Below, piece by piece: positions 1 to 9,078 of a DNA stretch of 64,000 bases; position 1 is the stretch's first letter, and each line of letters opens with the position of its first letter. The position numbers and the translations under genes were made by a program. The notes below the pieces were generated by a model that saw only the letters and a program-made list of their open reading frames with translations, was not told where the DNA came from and searched no databases. The stretch covers positions 2,418,001 through 2,482,000 of the forward strand of contig NZ_CP064782.1 in assembly GCF_018905915.1 (NCBI RefSeq), given 5' to 3'. The DNA is from Azospira inquinata (lineage in GTDB: Bacteria > Pseudomonadota > Gammaproteobacteria > Burkholderiales > Rhodocyclaceae).

Positions 1-531
1 ACCAATATCCAGAAGCTCAACGGGGCAGTGGAAATCCGTTCCGAACCGGGCAAGGGCTCCGTCTTCCTCATTTCTCTGCCCCTGACCCTGGCCATTCTGC
101 CGGTGCTCCTGGTGCTGCTGGAAGATCAGCCCTTTGCTCTGCCCCTGTCCATGGTTCGGGAAATTCTGCCCATCGAAAAGGACAAGGTTCAGGAAGTGGG
201 GGGCAAGGAAACCCTGGTGGTGCGGGGCGAAATTCTCCCCGTCATTTCCCTCTCCCGCCTGCTGGGCTGGTCCCAAGAGCGCTATCCGGAATACGGGGTG
301 CTCATGCAGACGGCTGAACGCAGCTTCATCCTCTCGGTGGATAGCTTCGCCGGGCGGGACGACGCGGTGATTAAGTCCCTGGACGACTTCCGTCCCCGGG
401 GCGTGGCCGGCGTCACCACCCTGTCCAACGGCCAGATTGTGCTGATTTTGGACATGAAGGAACTGCTGGCGGACCTGGGGCAACATCTGGATTCCGGGGC
501 GGGAGGCATGCGGGCGCTGGAATTCGTCTAA
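1..531 (+). CDS. cheA: Chemotaxis histidine kinase CheA, C-terminal part (5' end outside window)
   Basis: The frame is open from base 1, so the gene begins upstream. What is visible is the last strand of the HATPase domain (the glycine-rich GKGSVFLISLPLTLAI stretch typical of the CheA G2 box) followed by a CheW-like P5 regulatory domain to the end, ending in a TAA stop. CheA autophosphorylates in receptor arrays and passes phosphate to CheY and CheB; P5 docks CheW and receptors. About 177 residues are present of a family that usually has 650-800. An intrinsic terminator follows directly, so cheA is probably the last gene of a chemotaxis operon lying to the left. Confidence 0.9.
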   Translation, partial: TNIQKLNGAVEIRSEPGKGSVFLISLPLTLAILPVLLVLLEDQPFALPLSMVREILPIEKDKVQEVGGKETLVVRGEILPVISLSRLLGWSQERYPEYGVLMQTAERSFILSVDSFAGRDDAVIKSLDDFRPRGVAGVTTLSNGQIVLILDMKELLADLGQHLDSGAGGMRALEFV

Positions 532-552
532 CCCCGCTGGGCTCCGACACTG

Positions 553-586
553 AAACCGGGAGGCATTGCCTCCCGGTTTTGTTTTT
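553..586 (+). terminator. Intrinsic terminator after cheA
   Basis: A 12-bp perfect stem (AAACCGGGAGGC / GCCTCCCGGTTT) with a 3-nt loop is followed by a T-rich run (TGTTTTT). It sits 22 bases after the cheA stop and separates the chemotaxis genes from flhB. Confidence 0.9.
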
Positions 587-680
587 GGAGGGGCGGGAGG
601 CGTTGTGGGACAAAAACCTTACAAGCTCAGATTGTTCACAAAAAAACACGCTTACCTATTTAATTTTTATTGTTTTTTTC

Positions 681-686
681 TATAAT
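681..686 (+). promoter_or_regulatory. Possible -10 element for flhB
   Basis: A perfect TATAAT lies 28 bases before the flhB start in an AT-rich stretch (about 620-690) that contrasts with the GC-rich surroundings. No good -35 box is visible at 16-18 bases spacing and there is no sigma-54 GG-N10-GC pair, so this is only a candidate housekeeping promoter for the flhB-motD operon. Confidence 0.35.
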
Positions 687-713
687 ACGGCCTAACTCAA
701 CCAAAGTCCGGAT

Positions 714-1853
714 ATGGCGGAAGAAAGCGATCTCGAGCGGACAGAGGCCCCCACAGGCCGACGTCTCGAACAAGCCCGTGAAAAAGGGCAGGTTCCCCAT
801 TCCCGGGAGCTGGGGTCGTTTCTTGTCCTGATTGTGGCCGCCGGAATTTTTTGGTTCATGGGGAGCTGGTTCCTGCAACAGCTTATCCAATTGTTTCATC
901 AGGCTTTTACCTGGGATCCGGTCCTTTTGAAGGAACCCCGGCGGGGCCTGACCTGGTTCATGGAATTGTCCGCCAATGGCATGCTGATCTTTGCGCCGTT
1001 GGTGCTGGCCCTGATGGTGGCTGCCCTGGCTTCCCCTTTTCTCCTCAATGCCTGGAATTTCGCCCCCAAGGCGTTTTCCCCCGATTTCACCCGCCTCAAT
1101 CCCTTTGCTGGCCTGGGACGGATTTTTTCCGTCAATGGCCTCATGGAAATGGGCAAGGCCGTACTCAAGGCGGCGGTGATCGGTGGGGTAGCCCTGTGGG
1201 TGATCTGGCGGGATCAGGATCAGCTCTTCGGCCTCCTCAATCTGCCCCTGGAAGAGGGGCTGAGCTCGGCAGGGCAAATGATGTCCTGGAGCTTCCTCGT
1301 CATCGTTGCCGGCATGTTCCTCATTGTGGCGGCGGATGTGCCCTTCCAGCTCTGGCAGTACTACGACAAGCTGAAGATGACCAAGGAAGAGGTAAAGCAG
1401 GAACACAAGGAAATGGAAGGTAGCCCGGAGGTCAAGGGCCGCATCCGTCGCCTGCAACGGGAAGCCGCCCGGCGCCGCATGATGGCCGCCGTGCCCACCG
1501 CCGATGTGGTGGTGACCAACCCGACTCACTTTGCTGTGGCCCTGTCCTATAAAACCGGTATGCAGGCGCCCAAGGTGGTAGCCAAAGGGGTGGATGCGGT
1601 GGCCATGAATATTCGTAAGGTTGCCGCCGAACACAACGTTCCCCTGCTGGAAGCGCCGCCCCTGGCCCGTGCCCTGTACCGTCATGCGGAGCTGGAAGAT
1701 GAAATCCCTGCCGCCCTCTATACGGCGGTGGCGGAAGTGCTGGCCTACGTTTATCAGCTGAACCGCTATCAGGAAGCCGGGGGCTCCATGCCCGTGGCTC
1801 CCCGAGACATTGCTGTGCCACCCGAACTGGTGCCGGAGGCCCTGAATGGCTAG
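714..1853 (+). CDS. flhB: Flagellar export switch protein FlhB
   Basis: FlhB is the inner-membrane export-gate protein that changes the type III secretion apparatus from rod/hook to filament substrates. At 379 residues it is of normal length. It has the charged N-terminus (RTEAPTGRRLEQAREKGQ), four hydrophobic segments up to about residue 215, and the cytoplasmic domain with the autocleavage motif NPTH at residues 269-272, the same position as in Salmonella FlhB. It is the first gene of a tight operon; its 3' end overlaps flhA by 8 bases. A shortened paralogue of its C-terminal domain lies at 36884-37204. Confidence 0.97.
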   Translation: MAEESDLERTEAPTGRRLEQAREKGQVPHSRELGSFLVLIVAAGIFWFMGSWFLQQLIQLFHQAFTWDPVLLKEPRRGLTWFMELSANGMLIFAPLVLALMVAALASPFLLNAWNFAPKAFSPDFTRLNPFAGLGRIFSVNGLMEMGKAVLKAAVIGGVALWVIWRDQDQLFGLLNLPLEEGLSSAGQMMSWSFLVIVAGMFLIVAADVPFQLWQYYDKLKMTKEEVKQEHKEMEGSPEVKGRIRRLQREAARRRMMAAVPTADVVVTNPTHFAVALSYKTGMQAPKVVAKGVDAVAMNIRKVAAEHNVPLLEAPPLARALYRHAELEDEIPAALYTAVAEVLAYVYQLNRYQEAGGSMPVAPRDIAVPPELVPEALNG

Positions 1854-3930
1854 TCCCGCCGCCATGAGCCTGCAAGGCATGTTCGGACGCCTGAACCCGC
1901 GCCAGCTGGCCGGGCCGATCCTCATCCTGATGATTCTGGCCATGATGGTGCTGCCATTACCGGCCTTTGTCCTGGATGTGCTGTTCACCTTCAATATCGC
2001 CCTATCCGTGATCGTCCTGCTGGTAGCGATTTACACGGTGAAGCCCCTGGAATTTTCCATTTTCCCCACCATTTTGCTGGTGACTACCCTGCTGCGCCTG
2101 TCCCTGAATGTGGCTTCCAGCCGGGTGGTGCTGCTGGAAGGCCATACGGGGCCGGATGCGGCGGGGAAGGTGATCGAGTCTTTCGGCCACTTCCTGGTGG
2201 GGGGCAATACGGCCGTCGGTATCGTGGTCTTCACCATCCTGGTGGTGATTAACTTTGTGGTGATTACCAAGGGTGCGGGCCGGGTGGCGGAAGTGTCGGC
2301 CCGGTTTACCCTGGACGCCATGCCCGGCAAACAGATGGCCATCGACGCGGACCTGAATGCGGGACTCATCGGGGAAGACGACGCCCGGCGCCGCCGGGGC
2401 GAAGTGGCGGCGGAAGCGGATTTCTACGGTTCCATGGACGGTGCTTCCAAGTTCGTCCGGGGCGATGCGGTGGCCGGAGTGGTCATCATGTTTATCAACA
2501 TCATCGGCGGTCTCATCGTCGGGGTGTTGCAGCACAACATGGACGTGGGGGCCGCCGCCAAGAACTACACCCTGCTGACCATCGGTGACGGCCTGGTAGC
2601 CCAGATTCCCTCCCTGATTATTTCCATCGCCGCCGGTATGGTAGTGACCCGGGTAGGGGACGGCCAGGACATCAGCCAGCAGTTCATCGCCCAGATGTTT
2701 GCCAATCCCCGGGTGCTGGGCATTACGGCCGGGATTCTGGGGCTCCTGGGGATGATCCCGGGCATGCCCAATTTCGTTTTCCTGCTGCTTGCCTCCGCTC
2801 TGGGGAGCTATGCCTACGTGCTGTTCAAGCGCCAGATGGCGGTCAAGGAAGCGCCGGTACCGGTGCAGGCCGCTCCCGCTCCGGAAAATCTGGATGCCAC
2901 CTGGGCCGATGTGTCTCCCCTGGATGTGCTGGGCCTGGAAGTGGGCTACCGGCTTATCCCGATGGTGGATAAGAGCCAGGACGGAGAGTTGCTACGCCGT
3001 ATCCGGGGTATCCGGAAAAAATTTGCCCAGGAAGTGGGCTTCCTGGTGCCTCCCGTGCATATCCGGGACAACCTGGAACTGCGCCCCAATGCTTACCGGA
3101 TTCTCCTCAAAGGGGTGGAAATCGGCCAGGGCGAAGCCTATCCGGGCCAATTCCTGGCTATCAACCCGGGGCGGGTGGCCGGCACGGTGCCGGGCAATGC
3201 CACCAAGGATCCGGCCTTCGGCCTGCCCGCCATCTGGATCGAAATGGGCTTCCGGGAACAGGCCCAGAGTTTCGGCTACACGGTGGTGGATACCTCCACC
3301 GTGGTGGCAACCCACTTGAATCACCTGATCCAATCCCATGCCTCCGAGCTTCTGGGGCGTCAGGAAACCCAGCAGCTGCTGGACCATCTGGCCAAGGAAA
3401 TGCCCAAGCTCACGGAGGATCTGGTGCCCAAGACCATTGCCCTGGGCGTGCTGCAGAAGGTGCTGCAAAACCTGCTGGACGAAGGGGTGCATATCCGGGA
3501 TATGCGCACCATTATCGAAACTCTGGCCGAGCATGGCTCCCACAACCAGGACCCGGAATTCCTCACCGGTCAGGTGCGGGTGGCCCTGGGCCGGGCCATC
3601 GTCCAGCAGCTTTATCCCAGCGGCAACGAAATGGCGGTGATGTCCCTGGATCCTCAACTGGAGCGCATTCTGGTACAAGCCATGTCCGGCGGTGGCGAAG
3701 GCGCCATGGAGCCCGGTCTGGCAGAAACCCTGGTGCGGGAGACCGCCGGTGCGGCCCAGCGTCAGGAAGAGCAGGGCTTGCCCCCTGTTTTGCTGGTGCC
3801 CAGCGCCATCCGAACCCTGTTGTCCCGCTTCCTGCGGCGCAACATCCCCCAACTCAAGGTCCTGGCCCACGGCGAGGTACCGGAAGCAAAAATGATCAAA
3901 GTCACCTCGATCATCGGAGGTAGAGCATGA
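1846..3930 (+). CDS. flhA: Flagellar export gate protein FlhA
   Basis: FlhA forms the nonameric ring of the flagellar export gate, binds chaperone-substrate complexes and couples proton flow to export. The 694-residue product has hydrophobic helices in the first about 330 residues and a soluble C-terminal domain. The FHIPEP-family signature around GKQMAIDADLNAGLIGEDDA is present in the loop near residues 160-190. The ATG lies inside the end of flhB, and the stop overlaps the flhF ATG (ATGA), indicating translational coupling. Confidence 0.97.
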   Translation: MASPAAMSLQGMFGRLNPRQLAGPILILMILAMMVLPLPAFVLDVLFTFNIALSVIVLLVAIYTVKPLEFSIFPTILLVTTLLRLSLNVASSRVVLLEGHTGPDAAGKVIESFGHFLVGGNTAVGIVVFTILVVINFVVITKGAGRVAEVSARFTLDAMPGKQMAIDADLNAGLIGEDDARRRRGEVAAEADFYGSMDGASKFVRGDAVAGVVIMFINIIGGLIVGVLQHNMDVGAAAKNYTLLTIGDGLVAQIPSLIISIAAGMVVTRVGDGQDISQQFIAQMFANPRVLGITAGILGLLGMIPGMPNFVFLLLASALGSYAYVLFKRQMAVKEAPVPVQAAPAPENLDATWADVSPLDVLGLEVGYRLIPMVDKSQDGELLRRIRGIRKKFAQEVGFLVPPVHIRDNLELRPNAYRILLKGVEIGQGEAYPGQFLAINPGRVAGTVPGNATKDPAFGLPAIWIEMGFREQAQSFGYTVVDTSTVVATHLNHLIQSHASELLGRQETQQLLDHLAKEMPKLTEDLVPKTIALGVLQKVLQNLLDEGVHIRDMRTIIETLAEHGSHNQDPEFLTGQVRVALGRAIVQQLYPSGNEMAVMSLDPQLERILVQAMSGGGEGAMEPGLAETLVRETAGAAQRQEEQGLPPVLLVPSAIRTLLSRFLRRNIPQLKVLAHGEVPEAKMIKVTSIIGGRA

Positions 3931-5282
3931 ATGTGAAAAAGTTTATTGCCGCCAGCGCCCGGGATGCGCTCCGCAAGGTGAAGGAGACTTTGGGGCCCGA
4001 CGCCATCATTCTTTCCAACCGGGGCGTGCCCGGAGGGGTGGAAATCATGGCGGTGGCCTCCCGGGATATGGCCATGATCGTGCCCACCCCGGCCCGCCAT
4101 GAGGTGGCGGTGGAAGATTACAAAGTCAGTCTGGCCGGAGTGGGCCGGGGAACGGCCTCAGCCGCCCCCACCATGGCACCCCGCCGGACCATGAATTCCT
4201 CCCCCCGGGAAAATCCGATGCCCCAGGCGGCGCCTACCCCGGCGCCGGCAGTGACCCGGGCCGTGCCCCGCCCCGAGCCCATTCCCCAGGTGCGGCGCCC
4301 GGTGCGGGAAGAAGATGACATTCCCCCTTCCGTGATGATGGATGAAATCCGGGCCCTGCGGAAAATTGTGGAACAGCATCTGGCTGGTTTCGCCTGGGGC
4401 GAAGCGGCCCGACTGGAGCCGGTGAAGACGGAAATGCTGCGCCACATGCTGGACGCGGGCTTTTCTCCCCAGTTTTCCCGGGAAATGCTTTTGGATTTGC
4501 CCCATGAACTGGACATGCCCCAGGCCCTGGCCTGGGTCAAAGGGGCGGCGGACCGATGCCTGCGGACCATTACCAGCGACAGCGATGTGATTGACCAGGG
4601 CGGTGTTTTCGCCCTGGTGGGGCCCACCGGGGTAGGTAAGACCACCACCACGGCCAAGCTAGCCGCCCGTTGCGTGGTGCGCCATGGGGCCAGCAAGCTG
4701 GCCCTGGTAACCACGGACGGTTATCGGATCGGTGCCCATGAGCAGCTGCGGATTTACGGGCGCATCCTGGGGGTATCCGTGCATCTGGTGAAGGATGCGG
4801 CGGATTTGCACAACACCCTGGAGGAGCTGTCCCACAAGCACATGGTGCTTATCGACACCATGGGCATGAGCCAGAAGGATCGGCTGGTCAGCGAACAGAT
4901 TTCCATGCTGGTGGGCAGCGGCGGCCATGTGCGCCGTCTCCTGTGCCTCTCCGCCACTAGCCGGGGGGATACCCTGGATGACGTGATCAACGCCTACCAG
5001 GGGGACGATCTGGCCGGTTGCATCCTCACCAAGGTGGATGAGGCGGCCAGCTTGGCCACGCCCCTGGACGCGGTGATGCGCCACCAGCTCTGCCTCCATT
5101 ACGTTTCCAACGGCCAACGGGTGCCAGAAGATTTGCATCTGCCCAACCGGGCCTATCTGCTGCATCGGGCTTTCAAGGATCTGCCGGAAACTTCCCCCCA
5201 TCGTCTGTCCGGGCTGGAACCCGGGCTGATGATGGCCAATGCGGGGGTCGCCAACGGGACCTACGGAGGCCGCCGTGGCTGA
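3927..5282 (+). CDS. flhF: Flagellar biosynthesis GTPase FlhF
   Basis: FlhF is an SRP-family GTPase that places the flagellum at the cell pole. The 451-residue protein has the N-terminal MNVKKFIAASARDALRKVKETLGPDAIIL segment, a proline/alanine-rich middle (about 60-125) and a C-terminal NG domain with the P-loop GPTGVGKT at residues 232-239, followed by TTDGYRIGA and the IDTMG G3 motif. Four-base overlap with flhA upstream; flhG begins inside its last codons. The flhF-flhG pair implies polar flagellation (inference). Confidence 0.96.
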   Translation: MNVKKFIAASARDALRKVKETLGPDAIILSNRGVPGGVEIMAVASRDMAMIVPTPARHEVAVEDYKVSLAGVGRGTASAAPTMAPRRTMNSSPRENPMPQAAPTPAPAVTRAVPRPEPIPQVRRPVREEDDIPPSVMMDEIRALRKIVEQHLAGFAWGEAARLEPVKTEMLRHMLDAGFSPQFSREMLLDLPHELDMPQALAWVKGAADRCLRTITSDSDVIDQGGVFALVGPTGVGKTTTTAKLAARCVVRHGASKLALVTTDGYRIGAHEQLRIYGRILGVSVHLVKDAADLHNTLEELSHKHMVLIDTMGMSQKDRLVSEQISMLVGSGGHVRRLLCLSATSRGDTLDDVINAYQGDDLAGCILTKVDEAASLATPLDAVMRHQLCLHYVSNGQRVPEDLHLPNRAYLLHRAFKDLPETSPHRLSGLEPGLMMANAGVANGTYGGRRG

Positions 5283-6165
5283 TTTCCATGGGGATCAGGC
5301 CGCCGGTTTGAGGCGGCTCTTCGGTCGGGAAAAGCTCCAGGTGGTGACTTTCGCCGCCGGCTGCAACGGGGTGGGGCGTACCCTGGCGGTGGCCAATGTG
5401 GCCCTTTCCCTGGCCAAGCTGGGAAAAGAGGTGCTGGTGCTGGACGAAAACACCGGCCACGACAATGTGGCCGCCTGGTTTGGCGCTCCGGCCTCCCACG
5501 ACCTGCTCCAAGTGGTCAATCAGGAGCGCCGTCTGGCGGATGTGCTGGTAGAGGTGGCCCCCGGAGTTCACGTGTTGCCTGCGGCCCAGGCAGTGAAAAA
5601 GCTGGGCAAGCTAACCCTGCGCCAGCAGCAGGCCCTGCTGGATGGCCTGGGGGAATTGGAACGGCCCGCCGACGTCATTCTGGTGGATGCGGCCATCGAT
5701 CATCCCCTGGGCTTTTCCCCCCTGAGCCTGGCGGCCCAGGAAACGGTGGTCATGCTTTCCGGCGTGGGCTCGGCTATTACGGAAGCCTATGCCCTGATCA
5801 AGAAAATGAGCTTGGGGTTTGCCCGGCGCAATTTCCGCATTCTGGTAAGCAAAGTCAAAGGGGCCCAGGACGCCCAGTCCATTTTTGACAATATGGCCCA
5901 GGTGGCCGGGCAACGGCTCCATGCCCGTCTGGACTATGCGGGCTATATTCCCTTGGATGAGGCCATTAAACGGGCCGATGCCCTGGGCCAGCCCGTAGGC
6001 ACGGCTTTCCCGGAAGCCTCTTCGGCCCGGGCCTTTCGCCTTCTGGCGGGAGAAATGTCCCAATGGCCGGCAGGGGATCAGGAGGGCGCCGGCCTCGAAC
6101 AATTCGTGCAACAGCTGCTACACTTGAGCCAACGTATTTCACCGAGTGTGATGCATCTGGGATAG
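5275..6165 (+). CDS. flhG: Flagellum number regulator FlhG (FleN), MinD-like ATPase
   Basis: FlhG limits flagellar number by acting on FlhF and, in gammaproteobacteria, on FleQ. I prefer the GTG at 5275, five bases after a GGAGG (5265-5269), over an in-frame ATG at 5239 that would overlap flhF by 44 bases. The MinD-like fold is recognisable (LVLDENTG after strand 2; ILVDAAID as Walker B region). The nucleotide loop is atypical: AGCNGVGRTLAV replaces the usual GKGGVGKT, so both conserved lysines are changed. A MinD/ParA-like ATPase at this place in the operon can hardly be anything else. Confidence 0.92.
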   Translation: MADFHGDQAAGLRRLFGREKLQVVTFAAGCNGVGRTLAVANVALSLAKLGKEVLVLDENTGHDNVAAWFGAPASHDLLQVVNQERRLADVLVEVAPGVHVLPAAQAVKKLGKLTLRQQQALLDGLGELERPADVILVDAAIDHPLGFSPLSLAAQETVVMLSGVGSAITEAYALIKKMSLGFARRNFRILVSKVKGAQDAQSIFDNMAQVAGQRLHARLDYAGYIPLDEAIKRADALGQPVGTAFPEASSARAFRLLAGEMSQWPAGDQEGAGLEQFVQQLLHLSQRISPSVMHLG

Positions 6166-6180
6166 CGCCAACCATACATA

Positions 6181-6912
6181 ATGTACAACGCAGCTGGGCA
6201 GCTTAATAAAGAACAGCTGGTGCAACGTTTCGCCCCCCTCGTCAAACGGATTGCCTATCACCTCATGGCCCGTTTGCCCGCCAGCGTGGAGGTGGAAGAC
6301 CTGATTCAAAATGGCACCATGGGTTTGTTGGACGCCGTCACCCGCTTTGAAACCGGGCACGGCGCCCAGTTCGAGACCTATGCGGCCCAACGGATCCGGG
6401 GCGCCATGCTGGACGGCTTACGGGAAAACGATTGGTTGCCCCGGGGGCTGCGGCGGGACATGCGCCGGGTGGAGCAGGCCATCAGCCGTCTGGAGCAGGT
6501 TAATGGCCGGGCCCCTACGGAGCCGGAACTGGCCGAATGCCTGGGTATGTCCATCGCCGAATATCAAAAGGTACTGGGGGAGGCCCGGGGGCACCAGCTG
6601 GTCTATTTTGAAGATTTTGGGGAAGAGGGGGGCGAGGATTTCCTCGAACGCCATTTCTCCGATAGTGAAGCCGATCCCTCCCGCATTCTGGAAGATAAGA
6701 GCCTGCGGGAGCAGCTGGTAGGCGCTATCGAAACCCTGCCGGAGCGGGAAAAACTGATGATGGCCCTGTACTATGAGCAGGACTTGAACCTCAAAGAAAT
6801 CGGCGCGGTCATGGGGGTTACCGAATCCCGGGTATGCCAGCTCCACAGCCAGGCTATTGCCAGATTACGTGCTAAAGTCCTGGGCATTAAAACTGACAAG
6901 AAGCTGAAATAA
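6181..6912 (+). CDS. fliA: Flagellar sigma factor FliA (sigma-28)
   Basis: FliA directs RNA polymerase to late flagellar promoters (flagellin, hook-associated proteins, flgM) and is held inactive by FlgM until the hook is complete. The 243-residue protein has sigma-70 family regions 2 (VEVEDLIQNGTMGLLDAV...FETYAAQRIRGAMLDGLRENDWLPR), 3 and 4 (LPEREKLMMALYYEQDLNLKEIGAVMGVTESRVCQLHSQAIARLR). It lies 15 bases after flhG and one base before motC. Likely targets in this window are the sites at 9434, 17925 and 42062. Confidence 0.97.
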   Translation: MYNAAGQLNKEQLVQRFAPLVKRIAYHLMARLPASVEVEDLIQNGTMGLLDAVTRFETGHGAQFETYAAQRIRGAMLDGLRENDWLPRGLRRDMRRVEQAISRLEQVNGRAPTEPELAECLGMSIAEYQKVLGEARGHQLVYFEDFGEEGGEDFLERHFSDSEADPSRILEDKSLREQLVGAIETLPEREKLMMALYYEQDLNLKEIGAVMGVTESRVCQLHSQAIARLRAKVLGIKTDKKLK

Positions 6913-6913
6913 C

Positions 6914-7654
6914 ATGGATTTCATCAGTGTCATCGGCTTGTTGCTGGGTGTTTCCGCCATTATTGGGGGCCAGGTCCTGGAAGGCGGGCATCTGGGCTCT
7001 CTGCTCCAGCCCACGGCTTTCCTCATCGTCTGCGGCGGTACCTGGGGCGCGGTTTTGGTCCAGAGCCCCCTGCCCGTGTTCGTGCGGGGCGTGAAGTCCG
7101 TCCTCTGGGTGTTTCGCCCTCCCATTATTGATTCCAAATGGCTCATCGACCGGGTGACGGAGTGGAGCCATGTGTCCCGCCGGGAAGGCCTGCTGGCCCT
7201 GGAAAGCTACATTGCCCAATTGAAGGACCCTTTCATGAAAAAGGGACTCCAGTTGCTGGTGGACGGGGCGGAGCCGGAACGTCTGCGGGAAGTGCTGGAA
7301 GTGGAAATCGGCACCTATGAGGACGAACTCAAGACGGCCGCTAAGGTGTGGGAATCGGCGGGCGGTTATTCTCCCACCATCGGCATTATCGGCGCCGTGC
7401 TGGGGCTGATCCACGTCATGGAAAACCTCTCCGACCCCTCCAAGCTGGGGGCCGGGATTGCAGTGGCTTTCGTGGCCACTATTTACGGGGTAGGCTTGGC
7501 CAATCTGGTCTATTTGCCCATGGCAGGCAAAATCAAATCCCATGTGGGGCGCCTGGTGGCCTATCGGGAAATGCTGGTGGATGGGCTGGTGGGGATCGCC
7601 AACGGAGACAATCCCCGGATTATCGAAAGCCGTCTGGCCGGTTACGTGGCCTGA
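6914..7654 (+). CDS. motC: Flagellar motor stator protein MotC (MotA family)
   Basis: MotA-family proteins form the five-subunit ring of the proton-driven stator. The 246-residue sequence has the PomA/MotC pattern: two N-terminal membrane helices, a cytoplasmic loop with the conserved charged segment (VSRREGLLALESY), and two C-terminal helices (GYSPTIGIIGAVLGLIHVM and LGAGIAVAFVATIYGVGLANLVYLP). Its partner motD follows 14 bases later. The MotC/MotD pair in the flhA-fliA operon resembles the second stator set of Pseudomonas; a separate motA/motB may exist elsewhere. Confidence 0.94.
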   Translation: MDFISVIGLLLGVSAIIGGQVLEGGHLGSLLQPTAFLIVCGGTWGAVLVQSPLPVFVRGVKSVLWVFRPPIIDSKWLIDRVTEWSHVSRREGLLALESYIAQLKDPFMKKGLQLLVDGAEPERLREVLEVEIGTYEDELKTAAKVWESAGGYSPTIGIIGAVLGLIHVMENLSDPSKLGAGIAVAFVATIYGVGLANLVYLPMAGKIKSHVGRLVAYREMLVDGLVGIANGDNPRIIESRLAGYVA

Positions 7655-7668
7655 CCCGGGAGTAAGCC

Positions 7669-8490
7669 ATGGGACGGCGGAAAAAAGCAGCGGAAGAACA
7701 CGAAAACCTGGAGCGCTGGATGGTCTCCTACGCGGACTTCGTGACCCTCCTGTTCGCTTTTTTTGTGGTGATGTACGCCATTTCCTCGGTCAATGAGGGC
7801 AAGTACCGGGTGCTCTCCGATTCCTTAGTGAGTGCCTTCCGTAACGTCAATGTGGTGTCCGGCGGCCAGATTATGGTGGTGCCGGCCAAATCCCCCGGGG
7901 ATACCCTGAAGCAGGTGGTGGCCCAGGACGATCCCAAAACCGCCGCCGTTAAGCAGCAGCAGCGGCAAAAAATGCGCAATGTGGCCAAGGACATTTTTGC
8001 CGTCCTGGCGCCCCTGGTTCAGCAGGGTAAGGTGCGGGTGCTGGAAACCTCCCGGGGGGTGACCATCGAAATCAACGACAGCGTGCTTTTCGCTCCTGGC
8101 CAGGCCATGCTGGAACCCCAATCCATCAAGGCCATGCGGGCCGTGGGGGAAGTGCTGGCCCCTACGGATTTCCCCATTACCATTGAAGGCCATACGGACA
8201 ACATCCCCATCCGTACCCCCTATTTCCCTTCCAACTGGGAATTGTCCGCCGTGCGGGCCACCACCGTGCTGCGTCTGTTTGTGGATAGCGGGGTGACTCC
8301 CGAACGCCTGACCGCCATTGGCTACGGGGAAACCCATCCGGTGGAAGCCAATGACACGCCGGAGGGCCGGGCGAGAAATCGGCGAGTGAGTATTCTGATT
8401 GATTCCATGCAGGCGGAGCGCCCGGTGCAGTTAGAGCACGACAACGGGACTCCGGCGGGGGCTGAGGGCAAGGCTAAGCCCGCCCCTTGA
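7669..8490 (+). CDS. motD: Flagellar motor stator protein MotD (MotB family)
   Basis: MotD is the peptidoglycan-anchored partner of MotC. The 273-residue protein has a short basic N-terminus, one membrane helix starting at the MotB-type YADF motif with the proton-carrying aspartate at residue 23 (VSYADFVTLLFAFFVVMYA), a periplasmic linker, and a C-terminal OmpA-like domain (ITIEGHTDNIPI...NWELSAVRAT...GYGETHPV...RARNRRVSILI) that binds peptidoglycan. Last gene of the flhB operon; it converges on flgN. Confidence 0.95.
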   Translation: MGRRKKAAEEHENLERWMVSYADFVTLLFAFFVVMYAISSVNEGKYRVLSDSLVSAFRNVNVVSGGQIMVVPAKSPGDTLKQVVAQDDPKTAAVKQQQRQKMRNVAKDIFAVLAPLVQQGKVRVLETSRGVTIEINDSVLFAPGQAMLEPQSIKAMRAVGEVLAPTDFPITIEGHTDNIPIRTPYFPSNWELSAVRATTVLRLFVDSGVTPERLTAIGYGETHPVEANDTPEGRARNRRVSILIDSMQAERPVQLEHDNGTPAGAEGKAKPAP

Positions 8491-8526
8491 GGGGTGAGAC
8501 TAGGGAAGGGGAAGGGTGGGGGACTT

Positions 8527-8551
8527 CTGACCCCCGGGAGCGGGGGCAGAA
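8527..8551. terminator. GC-rich hairpin between convergent motD and flgN
   Basis: The 97-base gap between the two stops is strongly purine-biased on the + strand and holds an imperfect hairpin (CTGACCCCC / GGGGGCAG, one bulged A, short loop). No clear T-run follows on either strand, so this is a weak terminator candidate. Confidence 0.3.
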
Positions 8552-8587
8552 AAGGGAGCACCCCCTAAGAGCAGCAGTCGGCAGCAG

Positions 8588-9061
8588 TCAAACGGAATCG
8601 ATAATGCGCCGGGCGGCGAGCTGATCCGGTTGACCATCCGGACCGTAGAGTTTGCTGTGACCGGTGGCAGACAACAGAATGTCCAGAGCCTGATTGTTAT
8701 GCTGCATCCACATGCCCAGGAGTTTGCCGTTGAGGCTGTTGGTTTCCTTGGCCTGGGCGGTGAGGGATTTGAGCTCCTCCCACGCTGCCCCGCAGGCGGG
8801 GGAGGCCTGGGTCCGGAGGGCGGCTTCTACGCCCACCTTATCTTCAGCGAAACCGTGGCTGGTAAGCCACTGATTGCGCCCGTTGGCGGCCCCGTTCAAG
8901 GCCGTCACCAATTCCAACTTGCGGGGGGTGAGCTGGTCCAAAACCTCCGCCGTGCCGGACTGGATAGCCTCTTGCTCCTGCTGGGCCAGGGCCAGGAAGT
9001 CGGCCATCAGCCGGACTTCTTCCTGGAGTTTGTCCTGTAATTCAGCGAGGGAAGCGGTCAT
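8588..9061 (-). CDS. flgN: Flagellar export chaperone FlgN
   Basis: FlgN binds the hook-associated proteins FlgK and FlgL before export. The product is about 157 residues, mostly helical, with the family's N-terminal pattern (LQDKLQEEVRLMADFLALAQQEQEAI) and the middle segment around PRKLELVTALNGAANGRNQWL. I start at the ATG (9061); a GTG codon directly before it (9064) is an alternative. It lies 17 bases after flgM, in the common flgM-flgN order. Confidence 0.88.
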   Translation of the reverse strand: MTASLAELQDKLQEEVRLMADFLALAQQEQEAIQSGTAEVLDQLTPRKLELVTALNGAANGRNQWLTSHGFAEDKVGVEAALRTQASPACGAAWEELKSLTAQAKETNSLNGKLLGMWMQHNNQALDILLSATGHSKLYGPDGQPDQLAARRIIDSV

Positions 9062-9078
9062 CACGGGGCCAGTGGGGT

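Noticed and set aside
660..1994. Open frame antisense to flhB
   Set aside because: No motif and biased composition; flhB on the + strand is certain.
5239..5274. Upstream ATG start for flhG
   Set aside because: It would overlap flhF by 44 bases; the GTG at 5275 has a GGAGG at the right distance.
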